64,000 bases of DNA. It comes from HGM11501 sp045123995. Its GTDB lineage: Bacteria; Bacillota; Clostridia; CAKSNL01; HGM11501. Below the pieces are notes generated by a model. That model made no database searches, was not told where the DNA came from, and was given only the letters and a program-made list of their open reading frames with translations. The stretch covers positions 124,001 to 188,000 of the forward strand of contig JBGVKY010000026.1 in assembly GCA_045123995.1 (NCBI GenBank), in the 5' to 3' direction. The position numbers and the translations under genes are program-made. Position 1 is the stretch's first letter; each line of letters starts with the position of its first letter. Positions 26,850 to 34,908 of this stretch are shown here, piece after piece.

Positions 26850-27368
26850 TCAGATTTTAACAACAGATAAAACTTCGATTCCTGCTTTTTCCAGGACATT
26901 TCTTCCGGGCAGTTCCTGAAGTTCAACTAAAAAAACAGAACTTATAATATTTCCTTTCAATTCCTTTATCATATCGCAGATACATAATGCTGTACCGCCG
27001 GTTGCCAGCAAATCGTCAACTATAACAACATTATCATTCTCATTTATGGCATCTATATGCATTTCAAGAGTATCTGTTCCGTACTCTAAGTCATATGTTC
27101 CAGAAATTGTCTCATAAGGAAGCTTACCTTTTTTTCTTACAGGTACAAAACGTACACCCATTTTATATGCAACGGCAGCTCCCAAAATGAATCCGCGAGC
27201 CTCACTTCCCACAATAACATCGCATTTTGATTTTGAAGCTTCTGCTGCAATTTTATCCACAGCTTCTTTAAAAGCGTCCTTGTCATTGAGAACAGTCGTT
27301 ATATCAATAAAGTCAATGCCTTTTTTAGGAAAGTCCAATACGTGTCTGAATTTCTTTTCTAATTCCAT
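26850..27368 (-). CDS. apt: Adenine phosphoribosyltransferase
   Basis: Apt (172 aa) salvages adenine to AMP using PRPP. The PRPP-binding motif VVIVDDLLATGGTA (about residues 118-131) and the N-terminal FPKKGIDFIDITTVL segment are diagnostic. Length is normal. It sits between recJ and relA, as in many Firmicutes, which links purine salvage with stringent control. Confidence 0.95.
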   Translation of the reverse strand: MELEKKFRHVLDFPKKGIDFIDITTVLNDKDAFKEAVDKIAAEASKSKCDVIVGSEARGFILGAAVAYKMGVRFVPVRKKGKLPYETISGTYDLEYGTDTLEMHIDAINENDNVVIVDDLLATGGTALCICDMIKELKGNIISSVFLVELQELPGRNVLEKAGIEVLSVVKI

Positions 27369-27381
27369 ATAAATACCCCTC

Positions 27382-29061
27382 TTAATATAATATTTCTCTT
27401 ATAACCAGCTGCGGTTTTCCGGTGTAGTCATTTATTTCAAGATTGCCTGCCACATGTATCTTCATCCCGGAAGAAAGCTTGTATGTTGCCTGTCCATATC
27501 CGAAAGCTACGGTATCCAATGTAAAGCCGTCTTTTTCCAGAAGCATTTTAAGATGCTTTCCTCCCGAAAGTTCTTTTATACTTTTGATTTTAGCATTCAA
27601 AAAGGCAAAGGTGGGTTTTTCGTTTCCTGCCCCAAAAGGTTCGAGGAGCGAAAGCTCATTTATATTTTTGTTATTTATGGCAAAAACAGGCAACGATGAA
27701 TCAATATATACTTTCTTTACGAAATCCTCTTCCTTTAAAACCTTATCTGCATATTCATTGATTTTTCTCCTGAACTCTTCTTCTTTGCTTTTATGTAAGG
27801 TTAGTCCTGCCGCCTGGGAATGTCCTCCGAATTTACAGAGAAGGTCTTTGGTTTCAAAAAGTGCATCATAAAGATTAAACCCTTCTATACTTCTTCCTGA
27901 AGCGTGTCCGTTTCCCTCACCATCGTAGGCAATTAAAATGCAAGGTTTTGATACTTTTTCTGTTATCTTGGAAGCCACTATCCCTATGACCCCTGTATTC
28001 CAATCATCTCCTCCTACAACAATCACTTTATCTTCATATAAGTTTTTTTCTTTAATTATTTCTACCGCCCGGAGAAAAATTTCCTGCTCGTTTTTCTGTC
28101 TTTTGGTATTGAGATTGTTAAGTTTAACTGAAAGCTCCTCAGCCTTATCAATGTCTGTTTCCGTTAAAAGATTAAACGCGATATATGGAGACTCCATTCT
28201 TCCTGCGCAATTTATTCTGGGGCTCAATATAAAAGAAACCGCCATACTGTCAGCATCCTTTTTGGAAGCAGCGGAAAGTAAAGCTTTAACTCCCGGGGAG
28301 GGTGATGTATTCATAATTTTTATACCCTCTTTAACTATCCTGCGATTTTCGCCTTTAAGTTCCATAATATCAGCTACGGTTCCTATTGCCGCAAATTCCA
28401 GGAAATCTGACGATTCATCCCGTCCAAGCAGAGCCTCAGCCAATTTATAGGCAACTCCGGCACCGGATAATTCATTAAAGGGGTATTCAGAATCCTGTCT
28501 TTTGGGATTTACAACACCAAGACATTCCGGCAATACAGGAGGACAGTTATGGTGGTCAGTAACCACCGTATCTATGCCAAGAGTTTTTGCGTAGTATATT
28601 TCTTCGGCGCAGGAAACTCCGCAGTCAACAGTAACTATAAGTTTAACTCCCTTACCCTTAAGATAATCAACCGCAAGCTTATTCATGCCGTAGCCTTCTT
28701 TTATTCTGTCAGGCAGATATACCTCATTTTCAAGTCCAAGTCTATCAAAACAGCCTTTTAAAATAACAGAAGCCGTTAGTCCGTCAGCATCATAATCCCC
28801 GAAAATGGCCACTTTTTCTTTGTTTTTTAATGCCTCTTTTATTCTCGTCACCGCTTTTTCCATATCAGGAAGTAAAAACGGGTCGTTTAATTCTTCTTCT
28901 CTGCGAATAAATACTTCCGCTTCGCCACCGCTTTTAAATCCTCTGGTCAGAAGCACAGTCGCTAAAAGATATCCGCAATTTAATTCCTGCATAAGTACAG
29001 ATATGGATTCTTCTTTTACTTTTTCGTCTAAAAATACCCATTTTTTACTGCTCAAAGCCAT
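27382..29061 (-). CDS. recJ: Single-stranded-DNA-specific exonuclease RecJ
   Basis: RecJ (559 aa) is a 5'-3' single-strand exonuclease used in recombination and mismatch repair. The DHH-family metal motifs are FGDYDADGLTA (about residue 85) and VTDHHNCP (about residue 162), followed by the DHHA1 domain with GGHSQAAGLTL. The C-terminal OB-like domain is present but the protein is shorter than the 750-residue Bacillus form, matching the E. coli length. An alternative TTG start two codons in has better spacing from GGGGG. It leads the operon to hemZ. Confidence 0.93.
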   Translation of the reverse strand: MALSSKKWVFLDEKVKEESISVLMQELNCGYLLATVLLTRGFKSGGEAEVFIRREEELNDPFLLPDMEKAVTRIKEALKNKEKVAIFGDYDADGLTASVILKGCFDRLGLENEVYLPDRIKEGYGMNKLAVDYLKGKGVKLIVTVDCGVSCAEEIYYAKTLGIDTVVTDHHNCPPVLPECLGVVNPKRQDSEYPFNELSGAGVAYKLAEALLGRDESSDFLEFAAIGTVADIMELKGENRRIVKEGIKIMNTSPSPGVKALLSAASKKDADSMAVSFILSPRINCAGRMESPYIAFNLLTETDIDKAEELSVKLNNLNTKRQKNEQEIFLRAVEIIKEKNLYEDKVIVVGGDDWNTGVIGIVASKITEKVSKPCILIAYDGEGNGHASGRSIEGFNLYDALFETKDLLCKFGGHSQAAGLTLHKSKEEEFRRKINEYADKVLKEEDFVKKVYIDSSLPVFAINNKNINELSLLEPFGAGNEKPTFAFLNAKIKSIKELSGGKHLKMLLEKDGFTLDTVAFGYGQATYKLSSGMKIHVAGNLEINDYTGKPQLVIREILY

Positions 29062-29083
29062 ATCCCCCTTATCTTTTCCTCAT

Positions 29084-29112
29084 ATTATAACACTTTTGAA
29101 AATATTTTTCAA
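29084..29112 (-). promoter_or_regulatory. Sigma-A type promoter of the recJ operon
   Basis: On the minus strand TTGAAA and TATAAT are separated by 17 bp, 22 bp upstream of the recJ ATG. It diverges from the araC-family promoter only 6 bp away, so one may affect the other. Confidence 0.82.
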
Positions 29113-29118
29113 TACATT

Positions 29119-29147
29119 TTGACAAATTAGTGATAATTGTGTATAAT
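29119..29147 (+). promoter_or_regulatory. Sigma-A type promoter of the AraC-family gene
   Basis: TTGACA and TATAAT are separated by 17 bp, 29 bp upstream of the TTG start. Confidence 0.85.
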
Positions 29148-29176
29148 ATATTCATATTGGGAAAGGGTGTGATTTC

Positions 29177-29941
29177 TTGGAGGTAAATTTCAACATCAAA
29201 ACATTTAGTAATATATCGCAAACTGGCCTTAAAGAAATCCTTTCTAATGAATTTTACACAAACATTGTGATTATAAAAAAAGGTTCATTAACTTATATGT
29301 CTGGAAAAGAGGAATGCTCCTTAAAGGAAAATCAGGTTGCTGTCATCCCCCCTTATGCAAATATTAAAATAAAAGGAACTCAAAAAAGAGATTTATCAGC
29401 CTCAGTTTTTTCCTACTTTCTGAATTCAGATATTATGCACTTGCTTCACCTGCCGGTCCCTGTGATTCTTGATTCATCAAGTCCTATTAGCCTTGAATTG
29501 AATGATTATTTTTCTCTGAAAGAAAATACAGGTTACAAAGAAATCCTTCTCAAAAAATCACTAGAATATAAAATCATATACTTAGCCGAAAGCTTTGAAA
29601 ACACAGAGAATATCGCTGTTAATCCACGAATGCAGCCGCTTATGTCTTTTATTCAAAAGAACTTAAGCTTAAATTTCACTGTAAAAGAAATGGCAAAAGA
29701 ATGTAACCTTTCGGAAGCCCTGGTTTACAAAATGTTCGAAGATTTCCTTAAGATTTCTCCAAAACAGTTCATAAGAAACCAGCGAATGAAATATGCACTT
29801 CACTTACTCCTTAACACAAAGATGTCTATTTCTGAAATTTCTTACGAATCAGGTTTTTATGATCAATATTACTTTTCCAAAGAATTTAAAAAAACATTTT
29901 CATTATCCCCAAGCCATTACAGAAAAAATACTGAAAAATAA
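29177..29941 (+). CDS. AraC/XylS family transcriptional regulator
   Basis: This 254-residue regulator has an N-terminal cupin-like sensing half and a C-terminal double helix-turn-helix at about residues 150-250. The second helix pair ends in ISEISYESGFYDQYYFSKEFKK and SLSPSHYRK, the AraC signature. The TTG start at 29177 follows AAAGGGTG. The ligand and targets are unknown. It stands between the divergent recJ operon and the inverted-repeat element, and its stop codon overlaps the outer end of that element. Confidence 0.88.
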   Translation: MEVNFNIKTFSNISQTGLKEILSNEFYTNIVIIKKGSLTYMSGKEECSLKENQVAVIPPYANIKIKGTQKRDLSASVFSYFLNSDIMHLLHLPVPVILDSSSPISLELNDYFSLKENTGYKEILLKKSLEYKIIYLAESFENTENIAVNPRMQPLMSFIQKNLSLNFTVKEMAKECNLSEALVYKMFEDFLKISPKQFIRNQRMKYALHLLLNTKMSISEISYESGFYDQYYFSKEFKKTFSLSPSHYRKNTEK

Positions 29942-30250
29942 AAAGCGAATCGCATTCGGTGGCACTTCTTAGGAATTAATCGCCCAAAAACCACGATTTT
30001 GGCACATAACTGTGTTAAAAATCTTCGAAATCCGTCAAGGATTCCTCAGATTTTCGCCTTGTTCTGCCCAAAAATCGAGATTTTTGTGGTGCGAAGCAGT
30101 TTTGAGTTAGGAATTTTCCTCTTAGAGAAGTCATAAAAAATGCAGGCATACTTAAGTATGTCTGCATTTTTTCTAAGCACTATCAGTGGAAAATAACAAG
30201 CCAAAACCGACTCCTCCCTAAGGAGTACCGCCGTTACCGATTCGCTTTTT
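29940..30250. repeat. 311-bp inverted-repeat (MITE-like) element
   Basis: This gene-free stretch fills the gap between the convergent AraC and recombinase genes. Its ends are 13-bp perfect inverted repeats, AAAAAGCGAATCG at 29940-29952 and its complement at 30238-30250; similarity continues imperfectly to about 43 bp on each side. Inside lie a nested imperfect pair (29981-30005 with 30065-30093) around a hairpin at 30018-30054, and a palindromic terminator at 30135-30172. It contains no convincing ORF. A non-autonomous mobile element or a structured repeat is likely. The ends overlap both flanking stop codons, and I see no clear target duplication. Confidence 0.6.
30135..30172. terminator. 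Palindromic bidirectional terminator inside the repeat element
   Basis: An AAAAAATGCAG arm, a G-T wobble and CATACTT pair with the complementary half to give a 19-bp near-perfect palindrome with A- and T-run borders. It can end transcription of both the AraC and the recombinase genes. Confidence 0.82.
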
Positions 30251-31598
30251 AAATTAAATAATCAATTTTAATATTGTCTCCCTTAACCGTTATTTTATCA
30301 ATCAGACTTCTTACCACGTTACGCCTTTCATTTTCGGTCATATACTCCCATGTATCTTTAAGTGTTTTTAGCTGTTTTTTCTTTTTTTCAGAATTCATTT
30401 TTTCTTTATGTCTTTTATTTTCATCATCCAGGGCACTTTGGGCTTTTTTTAATTCTTCTTTTGCTTCTTTTATTGCACCGAGCAAAGAATCGTCCTCACC
30501 CTCGGCATAAAGTATATAAAGCCTCTTTAACTTCTTTTCGCACTGTGTTTTCTTGTTTTCCAATGTGCTTTTTATTTCAGCTTCAGGAATTTTATAAGAA
30601 GAAATTTCGTATGATAAAGAAAGTAAATCTTCAACAACCGCATCTTCCACAAGATGCGCCCACACTTTTTCGTTAGGGCAATCCTTGTCCTTGGAAAGAT
30701 ACGGCTTATTTTTATCTGCGGAATAACAACATAGTTTACATCCGTTTTTTCCCCACTTCTGATATCTCATTTTCGCGCCACAATAACCACAGTAAATAAT
30801 TCCTGACAAAAGATAGACAGAGTCTGTTAAATGCTTTTTCCCTCGTTCCTCAAGCATTTTCATAGCGTCCTCATAAATCTCTTCGCTGATTATAGGTTCA
30901 TGCCGTCCTTTATACTCCTCTCCGTTATATGTTATATATCCCGCATTCGACTTTCTTTTTAGTATCTGCACAGCGAGACGTTCGTATTTAAGCCCGGTCA
31001 TTTTAGCTATTTTATACATAGGATATCCCTCTAAATAAAGACTGTATATAAGTCTTACTGTTTCTGCATCTTTGTTGGGAACTAAAATACCTTTATCTTT
31101 GTCATAATCATAACCGAAAGGAATTCTTCCTCCACCAGGCCATAAACCTGCTTTAACACGCTCTTTCATGCCCATTCTTGTTCGTTCTTTTATGTTTTCT
31201 CTTTCAAGCTGAGCAAAAGCCGACAAAATCCCCAGCATGAGTCTTCCCAGCGGAGTTGAAGTGTCCATACTCTCGTTCATGGATATAAAATCAACACCAT
31301 GGGGATTTAAAACCTCCTCTATAAGATACAGCGTGTCCTTCTGGCTTCTGCTCAATCTGTCCAGCTTGTAAACTATAACCGCACTTATTTTCCCCTCCGA
31401 CACATCTTTTATAAGCCTTTGCATCTCAGGACGATTCAGATTACTTCCTGTAAATCCACCATCTACATAAAACTCATATTTTTTTATATTTTTGGTTACG
31501 CAGTAAGCAGAAAGCATTTGCTTCTGGGCTTCTATAGAGTATCCTTCTTCTCTCTGGGCGTCAGTCGATACTCTTATATACAAAGCAGCTTTTTTCAT
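30249..31598 (-). CDS. Large serine recombinase
   Basis: This 449-residue site-specific recombinase is of the resolvase/invertase superfamily. The catalytic domain (about residues 1-150) has YIRVSTDAQ with the nucleophile Ser (about residue 10) and YKLDRLSRSQKDT. A recombinase domain follows (about 155-260), then a zinc-ribbon (CGYCGAKM, later Cys residues at about 290-310) and a C-terminal coiled coil rich in Lys and Glu (about 345-420). Such proteins integrate, excise or invert mobile DNA. Length is in the normal range for the shorter members. No other mobile-element genes are near, so it may be the remnant of an integrated element. It is coupled to the small upstream ORF by an ATGA overlap. 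Confidence 0.9.
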   Translation of the reverse strand: MKKAALYIRVSTDAQREEGYSIEAQKQMLSAYCVTKNIKKYEFYVDGGFTGSNLNRPEMQRLIKDVSEGKISAVIVYKLDRLSRSQKDTLYLIEEVLNPHGVDFISMNESMDTSTPLGRLMLGILSAFAQLERENIKERTRMGMKERVKAGLWPGGGRIPFGYDYDKDKGILVPNKDAETVRLIYSLYLEGYPMYKIAKMTGLKYERLAVQILKRKSNAGYITYNGEEYKGRHEPIISEEIYEDAMKMLEERGKKHLTDSVYLLSGIIYCGYCGAKMRYQKWGKNGCKLCCYSADKNKPYLSKDKDCPNEKVWAHLVEDAVVEDLLSLSYEISSYKIPEAEIKSTLENKKTQCEKKLKRLYILYAEGEDDSLLGAIKEAKEELKKAQSALDDENKRHKEKMNSEKKKKQLKTLKDTWEYMTENERRNVVRSLIDKITVKGDNIKIDYLI

Positions 31599-31720
31599 AT
31601 TTTACTTTCCCGCTTGATAACCTTTTCAACAGCCATGTCAACGGCTTTATTTTTTATTGTATATTTTTTAATCTGATCCAGTGTCACTCTTTTTCCCGCT
31701 ACATATCTCTCTATTTTCAT
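31595..31720 (-). CDS. 41-residue protein coupled to the serine recombinase
   Basis: This short ORF encodes a basic 41-residue peptide beginning MKIERYVAGKRVTL. A strong GGAGG site lies 7 nt upstream of its ATG, and its TGA overlaps the ATG of the recombinase (ATGA). That coupling is the main evidence that it is translated. The short Thr-Leu-Asp-Gln-Ile segment could begin a helix-turn-helix but is too short to classify. It may be an accessory factor or merely a leader peptide. Confidence 0.62.
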   Translation of the reverse strand: MKIERYVAGKRVTLDQIKKYTIKNKAVDMAVEKVIKRESKI

Positions 31721-31732
31721 AACATTCCTCCT

Positions 31733-31757
31733 TTTTTCAGATTATTCCCTGAAAAAT
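31733..31757. promoter_or_regulatory. Inverted repeat upstream of the recombinase operon
   Basis: TTTTTCAG and CTGAAAAA form an 8-bp inverted repeat around an 8-bp centre, immediately upstream of the GGAGG site of the 41-residue ORF. It could be an operator or part of an attachment site; no consensus is known to me. Confidence 0.35.
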
Positions 31758-31779
31758 TCATTTTATATCAATTTAAAAT

Positions 31780-31810
31780 AAAAAACACGATGCGTCGCAT
31801 CGTGTTTTTT
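31780..31810. terminator. Strong terminator at the 3' edge of the capA remnant
   Basis: A 15-bp perfect stem (AAAAAACACGATGCG and complement) around a single T, opening in practice to a small loop, has A- and T-run ends. It lies where the capA remnant loses homology, and can end transcripts coming from the M20/capA side. Confidence 0.85.
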
Positions 31811-31815
31811 GTTAC

Positions 31816-32326
31816 CATGTAAACTTCAACAGCTCCTATAAGATGGGGGCCATGACCCACAACAGCATCTGCTCCGAAGTCTACGCATTTATGAGCCAAC
31901 TCCTCTATATACTGTGCATGATTTTCTTTTTTCATTCCCTGCATATCGTGAGCATGCATGGAAATCATAACGTAATCTGCTAAAAACTTGGCTTCAGTAA
32001 TGGACTTCTTAATTCTTTCCAAATCCACGAGGAATTCTACCTGTCTGTTTACTTGCCATCATAGCCGGATTAAAAGAGGTATTTATGGAAATCAAAGCCA
32101 CCCTTCCCTCTTTTGTGTCTATAAATTTAGAGCCATTGCTCCATCTAAATTTCTTCCTACGCCTGCATGAACAAAATTACTTGCAATTAAGTAATCCAAC
32201 GTTCTTAAAAGTCCTTCGCAGGAAAAATCCATGGCATGATTGTTATTGAAACTGGCTATATTGAATCCCTCATAATCTTTCGGAATTATTCTCTGTATAA
32301 TTGCATCTCCTGCTGCGGTAAATTCA
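31816..32326 (-). pseudogene. Decayed CapA family (poly-gamma-glutamate synthesis) gene
   Basis: Three reading frames together give a broken CapA-like protein: TAAGDAIIQR and NNHAMDFSCEGLLRTLDYL in one frame, VALISINTSFNPAMMASKQTGR in another, and ADYVMISMHAHDM plus ADAVVGHGPHLIGAVEVY in a third. There is a likely one-base loss at codon 2 after the GGAGTGG ribosome site at about 32330, a stop after MALNL, an internal loss around the GRPGxNP motif, and loss of the 3' end. CapA proteins are membrane-anchored metallophosphatase-fold enzymes of about 400 residues. The gene followed the M20 peptidase in an operon. It is certainly non-functional as it stands. Confidence 0.82.
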
Positions 32327-32339
32327 TAAAAACCACTCC

Positions 32340-33449
32340 TTATACAAAAGCTTTAATCATGTCGATCGTAATATCGAACCCTTTATCCAGGCTGTCAATT
32401 TCAATCCATTCTTCTCTTGTGTGTGCTCCACCGCCGATGTATGAGCCGAACGCAACTCCGGGGATTCCCATGGACATAGGAATATTGCAGTCGGTAGAAG
32501 CCATACCATACTCTATTTCTTCTGAAACGTGTTTTTTAAGGACTTCGCTGCATGTATCAATAAGGCTTTTTAATTTATCTTCATCTACATTTTTTGCACA
32601 AGGTCTGTCCCCTACTTTTGTAACATTTATTGTTATCTTGGGATGCTTTGCACTTTCGAATATTTTTTCAAACTGATTTTGCATATAGGAAAGACACTCT
32701 ACATCATCAGAACGGTATTCACAAAGCATTTTTGCACTCTGAGCAATTGTGTTTACGCTTGTTCCTCCCTCAATAGTTCCTACATTGTATGTAGTTCTCG
32801 TGCCTTTTTTTACAGGCACTTCTATCTTGTAGATTTCCGATATTATTTTAGCAAGGTGATTTATTGAATTCTCATTACCGAATTTGCTAAAAGAATGTCC
32901 ACCTTCTGTTTCAACCTCAACCAGATATCGGTGAGAACCTACACAATTGACGGTTAATCCATGTAGGTTATCATCGTCAATAGAAAGAAATCTGGCTACT
33001 CTTTCCTTGTAGTGTTCCATAACGGCTCTTGTTCCTTTTAAGTTACCAAGACCCTCTTCACAAGAGTTACATACAAATACCATCCCCTTAGACGGAACGA
33101 TTTGTTGTTCTTTCATATACTTCGCCGCAACAAGCATAGTAGCCAGGCTTGCTGTATCGTCACCTATACCGGGACAATAAGCCTTTCCGTCCTTTTCATA
33201 AAAAGGCATGGGCTCCCTGTCTGGAAAAACTGTATCTGTGTGTGCAACAAAAACTGTTATCTCATGGGAATTTTCGCAGTTAATTTCGCAAATTACATTT
33301 TTAGCATCATCAATCCACACCTTGCTATATCCTGCTTGGATTAAATACTTTTTGCAAAATTCCGCTCTCTCATCCTCAAAATGTGAAGGTGCAGGAATTT
33401 TACAAAGTTCTTTAAGCAATGGGTAAATCATTTCTTTATATTTCTTCAC
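32340..33449 (-). CDS. M20 family metallopeptidase
   Basis: This 369-residue enzyme is a zinc-dependent M20 aminoacylase/dipeptidase-like peptidase. Metal-binding residues are visible in VFVAHTDTVF (His-x-Asp), GDDTASLATM, CEEGLGNLKG (Glu-Glu) and a C-terminal GGGAHTREE His. The substrate could be a di- or tripeptide or an acyl amino acid. The start is GTG at 33449 with GGAG 9 nt upstream. It has its own promoter, and the decayed capA gene followed it in the same transcript. Confidence 0.87.
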   Translation of the reverse strand: MKKYKEMIYPLLKELCKIPAPSHFEDERAEFCKKYLIQAGYSKVWIDDAKNVICEINCENSHEITVFVAHTDTVFPDREPMPFYEKDGKAYCPGIGDDTASLATMLVAAKYMKEQQIVPSKGMVFVCNSCEEGLGNLKGTRAVMEHYKERVARFLSIDDDNLHGLTVNCVGSHRYLVEVETEGGHSFSKFGNENSINHLAKIISEIYKIEVPVKKGTRTTYNVGTIEGGTSVNTIAQSAKMLCEYRSDDVECLSYMQNQFEKIFESAKHPKITINVTKVGDRPCAKNVDEDKLKSLIDTCSEVLKKHVSEEIEYGMASTDCNIPMSMGIPGVAFGSYIGGGAHTREEWIEIDSLDKGFDITIDMIKAFV

Positions 33450-33490
33450 TTAGCATAACTCCAATCATTATAAATTAACAAACCCAAAAA

Positions 33491-33519
33491 AGTATATCAC
33501 AAATATTTTTTGATTTCAA
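33491..33519 (-). promoter_or_regulatory. Sigma-A type promoter of the M20 peptidase gene
   Basis: On the minus strand TTGAAA and TATACT are separated by 17 bp, about 42 bp upstream of the GTG start. Confidence 0.78.
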
Positions 33520-33549
33520 GCTTTTTTTACGTATTTTTTGTGCTTTTAC

Positions 33550-33578
33550 TTGAAAATAGTATAAAAAAATGATATACT
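33550..33578 (+). promoter_or_regulatory. Sigma-A type promoter of dinB
   Basis: TTGAAA and TATACT are separated by 17 bp, 29 bp upstream of the ATG. I see no LexA-type box overlapping it. Confidence 0.77.
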
Positions 33579-33607
33579 CTAAAAAGAATCTGAAAGGGGT
33601 GATTTTT

Positions 33608-34804
33608 ATGGATAAAACAATTCTGCACTGCGATTGTAACGGTTTTTTTGCTTCTGTCGAGTGTGTACTGAATCCATCCTTAAAATCTGTTCCTATGGCA
33701 GTTGGCGGAAGCAGAGAAAACCGTCACGGAATCATCCTTGCCAAAAACGAGCTTGCCAAGGCTTTCGGGATTTCTACCGCCGAAACCATCGGTTCTGCCT
33801 TGAAAAAATGCCCCGGACTGGTTATCGTGCCTCCTCATCATGACGTATACGAAGAATTTTCTGAGAGAGTAAATAAAATATACACAGACTATACGGATTT
33901 AGTGGAAAAATTCGGAATTGATGAATCATGGCTTGACGTAACAGGAAGCCTTAATCTTTTCGGAAACGGCACTCAGATAGCAGATATTTTAAGAAAAAGA
34001 GTGAAGGATGAAATCGGCATTACCATATCCGTGGGTGTATCCTTTAATAAAATATTCGCCAAACTCGGAAGCGATTTGAAAAAGCCTGATGCAACCACAG
34101 AAATTTCAAAAGAAAACTATAAGGAAAAGATTTACCATCTTCCTGCAGACATGCTTCTTTATGTAGGAAAATCCACCTGTTCCGGTCTTAAAGCCATGGG
34201 CATAAATACCATCGGGGACATAGCCTTGGCCAATAAAGAGCTTTTAACCGAACGTTTCGGCAAGCATGGAGCTCTGCTTTCAGATTATGCCAACGGACTT
34301 TCAGATACTCCTGTAGCTTCTTATTACGAAGAAAGACAGGTTAAATCAGTGGGAAACGGTCTGACTTTCCCAAAAGACCTGGTAACCGAAGATGAAATAC
34401 GCACAGCCATTTATTCTCTGACAGAAACTGTTGCAGAAAGATTAAGATTAAAAAACTTAAAATGCGAAACTTTACAGATAACCATAAGAGATTTTGATTT
34501 TGATACGGTCACCAGACAGAAAAGCGTCTTTCCTACCAACTCTGTTCACAATATTGCAGGAGAATGTATTTCTCTTTTTTATTCCGGCAGAATAAATAAA
34601 AAACCTGTAAGAATGCTTACTGTCACAGCATTGTCCTTGGTTAATGAAGATTCGGATTTTCAGATTTCTCTTTTTGATACAGAAGATACAAAAAAACACG
34701 AAAAAGTGGATCATGCCATGGATCTCATAAAGCAAAAGTACGGAAAAAACAGTGTTTTCAGAGCCGGAACCATGAATAACATTCAAAACAAGGATAAAAA
34801 ATAA
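33608..34804 (+). CDS. dinB: DNA polymerase IV (Y family)
   Basis: This 398-residue polymerase performs translesion synthesis. The palm motif begins ILHCDCNGFFASVE with the first catalytic Asp, and the second catalytic pair lies in FGIDESWLDVTGS (about residue 105). The helix-hairpin-helix region and the little-finger domain (about residues 235-345) follow. The C-terminus may carry a beta-clamp-binding QISLF motif near residue 365. I start at the ATG at 33608 because AAAGGGGTG precedes it; 13 upstream codons overlap the promoter. Confidence 0.92.
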   Translation: MDKTILHCDCNGFFASVECVLNPSLKSVPMAVGGSRENRHGIILAKNELAKAFGISTAETIGSALKKCPGLVIVPPHHDVYEEFSERVNKIYTDYTDLVEKFGIDESWLDVTGSLNLFGNGTQIADILRKRVKDEIGITISVGVSFNKIFAKLGSDLKKPDATTEISKENYKEKIYHLPADMLLYVGKSTCSGLKAMGINTIGDIALANKELLTERFGKHGALLSDYANGLSDTPVASYYEERQVKSVGNGLTFPKDLVTEDEIRTAIYSLTETVAERLRLKNLKCETLQITIRDFDFDTVTRQKSVFPTNSVHNIAGECISLFYSGRINKKPVRMLTVTALSLVNEDSDFQISLFDTEDTKKHEKVDHAMDLIKQKYGKNSVFRAGTMNNIQNKDKK

Positions 34805-34843
34805 TTTTTTCAAGAATATTTTTCCGAAAAAAGCAAAAAAAAC

Positions 34844-34872
34844 TTGTAAAATGTTTATTTTTTTGATAAAAT
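34844..34872 (+). promoter_or_regulatory. Sigma-A type promoter of the ADP-ribosylglycohydrolase operon
   Basis: TTGTAA and TAAAAT are separated by 17 bp, 36 bp upstream of the start codon. Confidence 0.72.
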
Positions 34873-34908
34873 AAGCTTTAAGAATTAAATTTAGTCAGGG
34901 GCTTTAAG

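Noticed and set aside
31768..32028. 86-residue ORF beginning with DLERIKKS
   Set aside because: It is a fragment of the decayed capA gene and reads into the terminator hairpin, so it is folded into the pseudogene entry.
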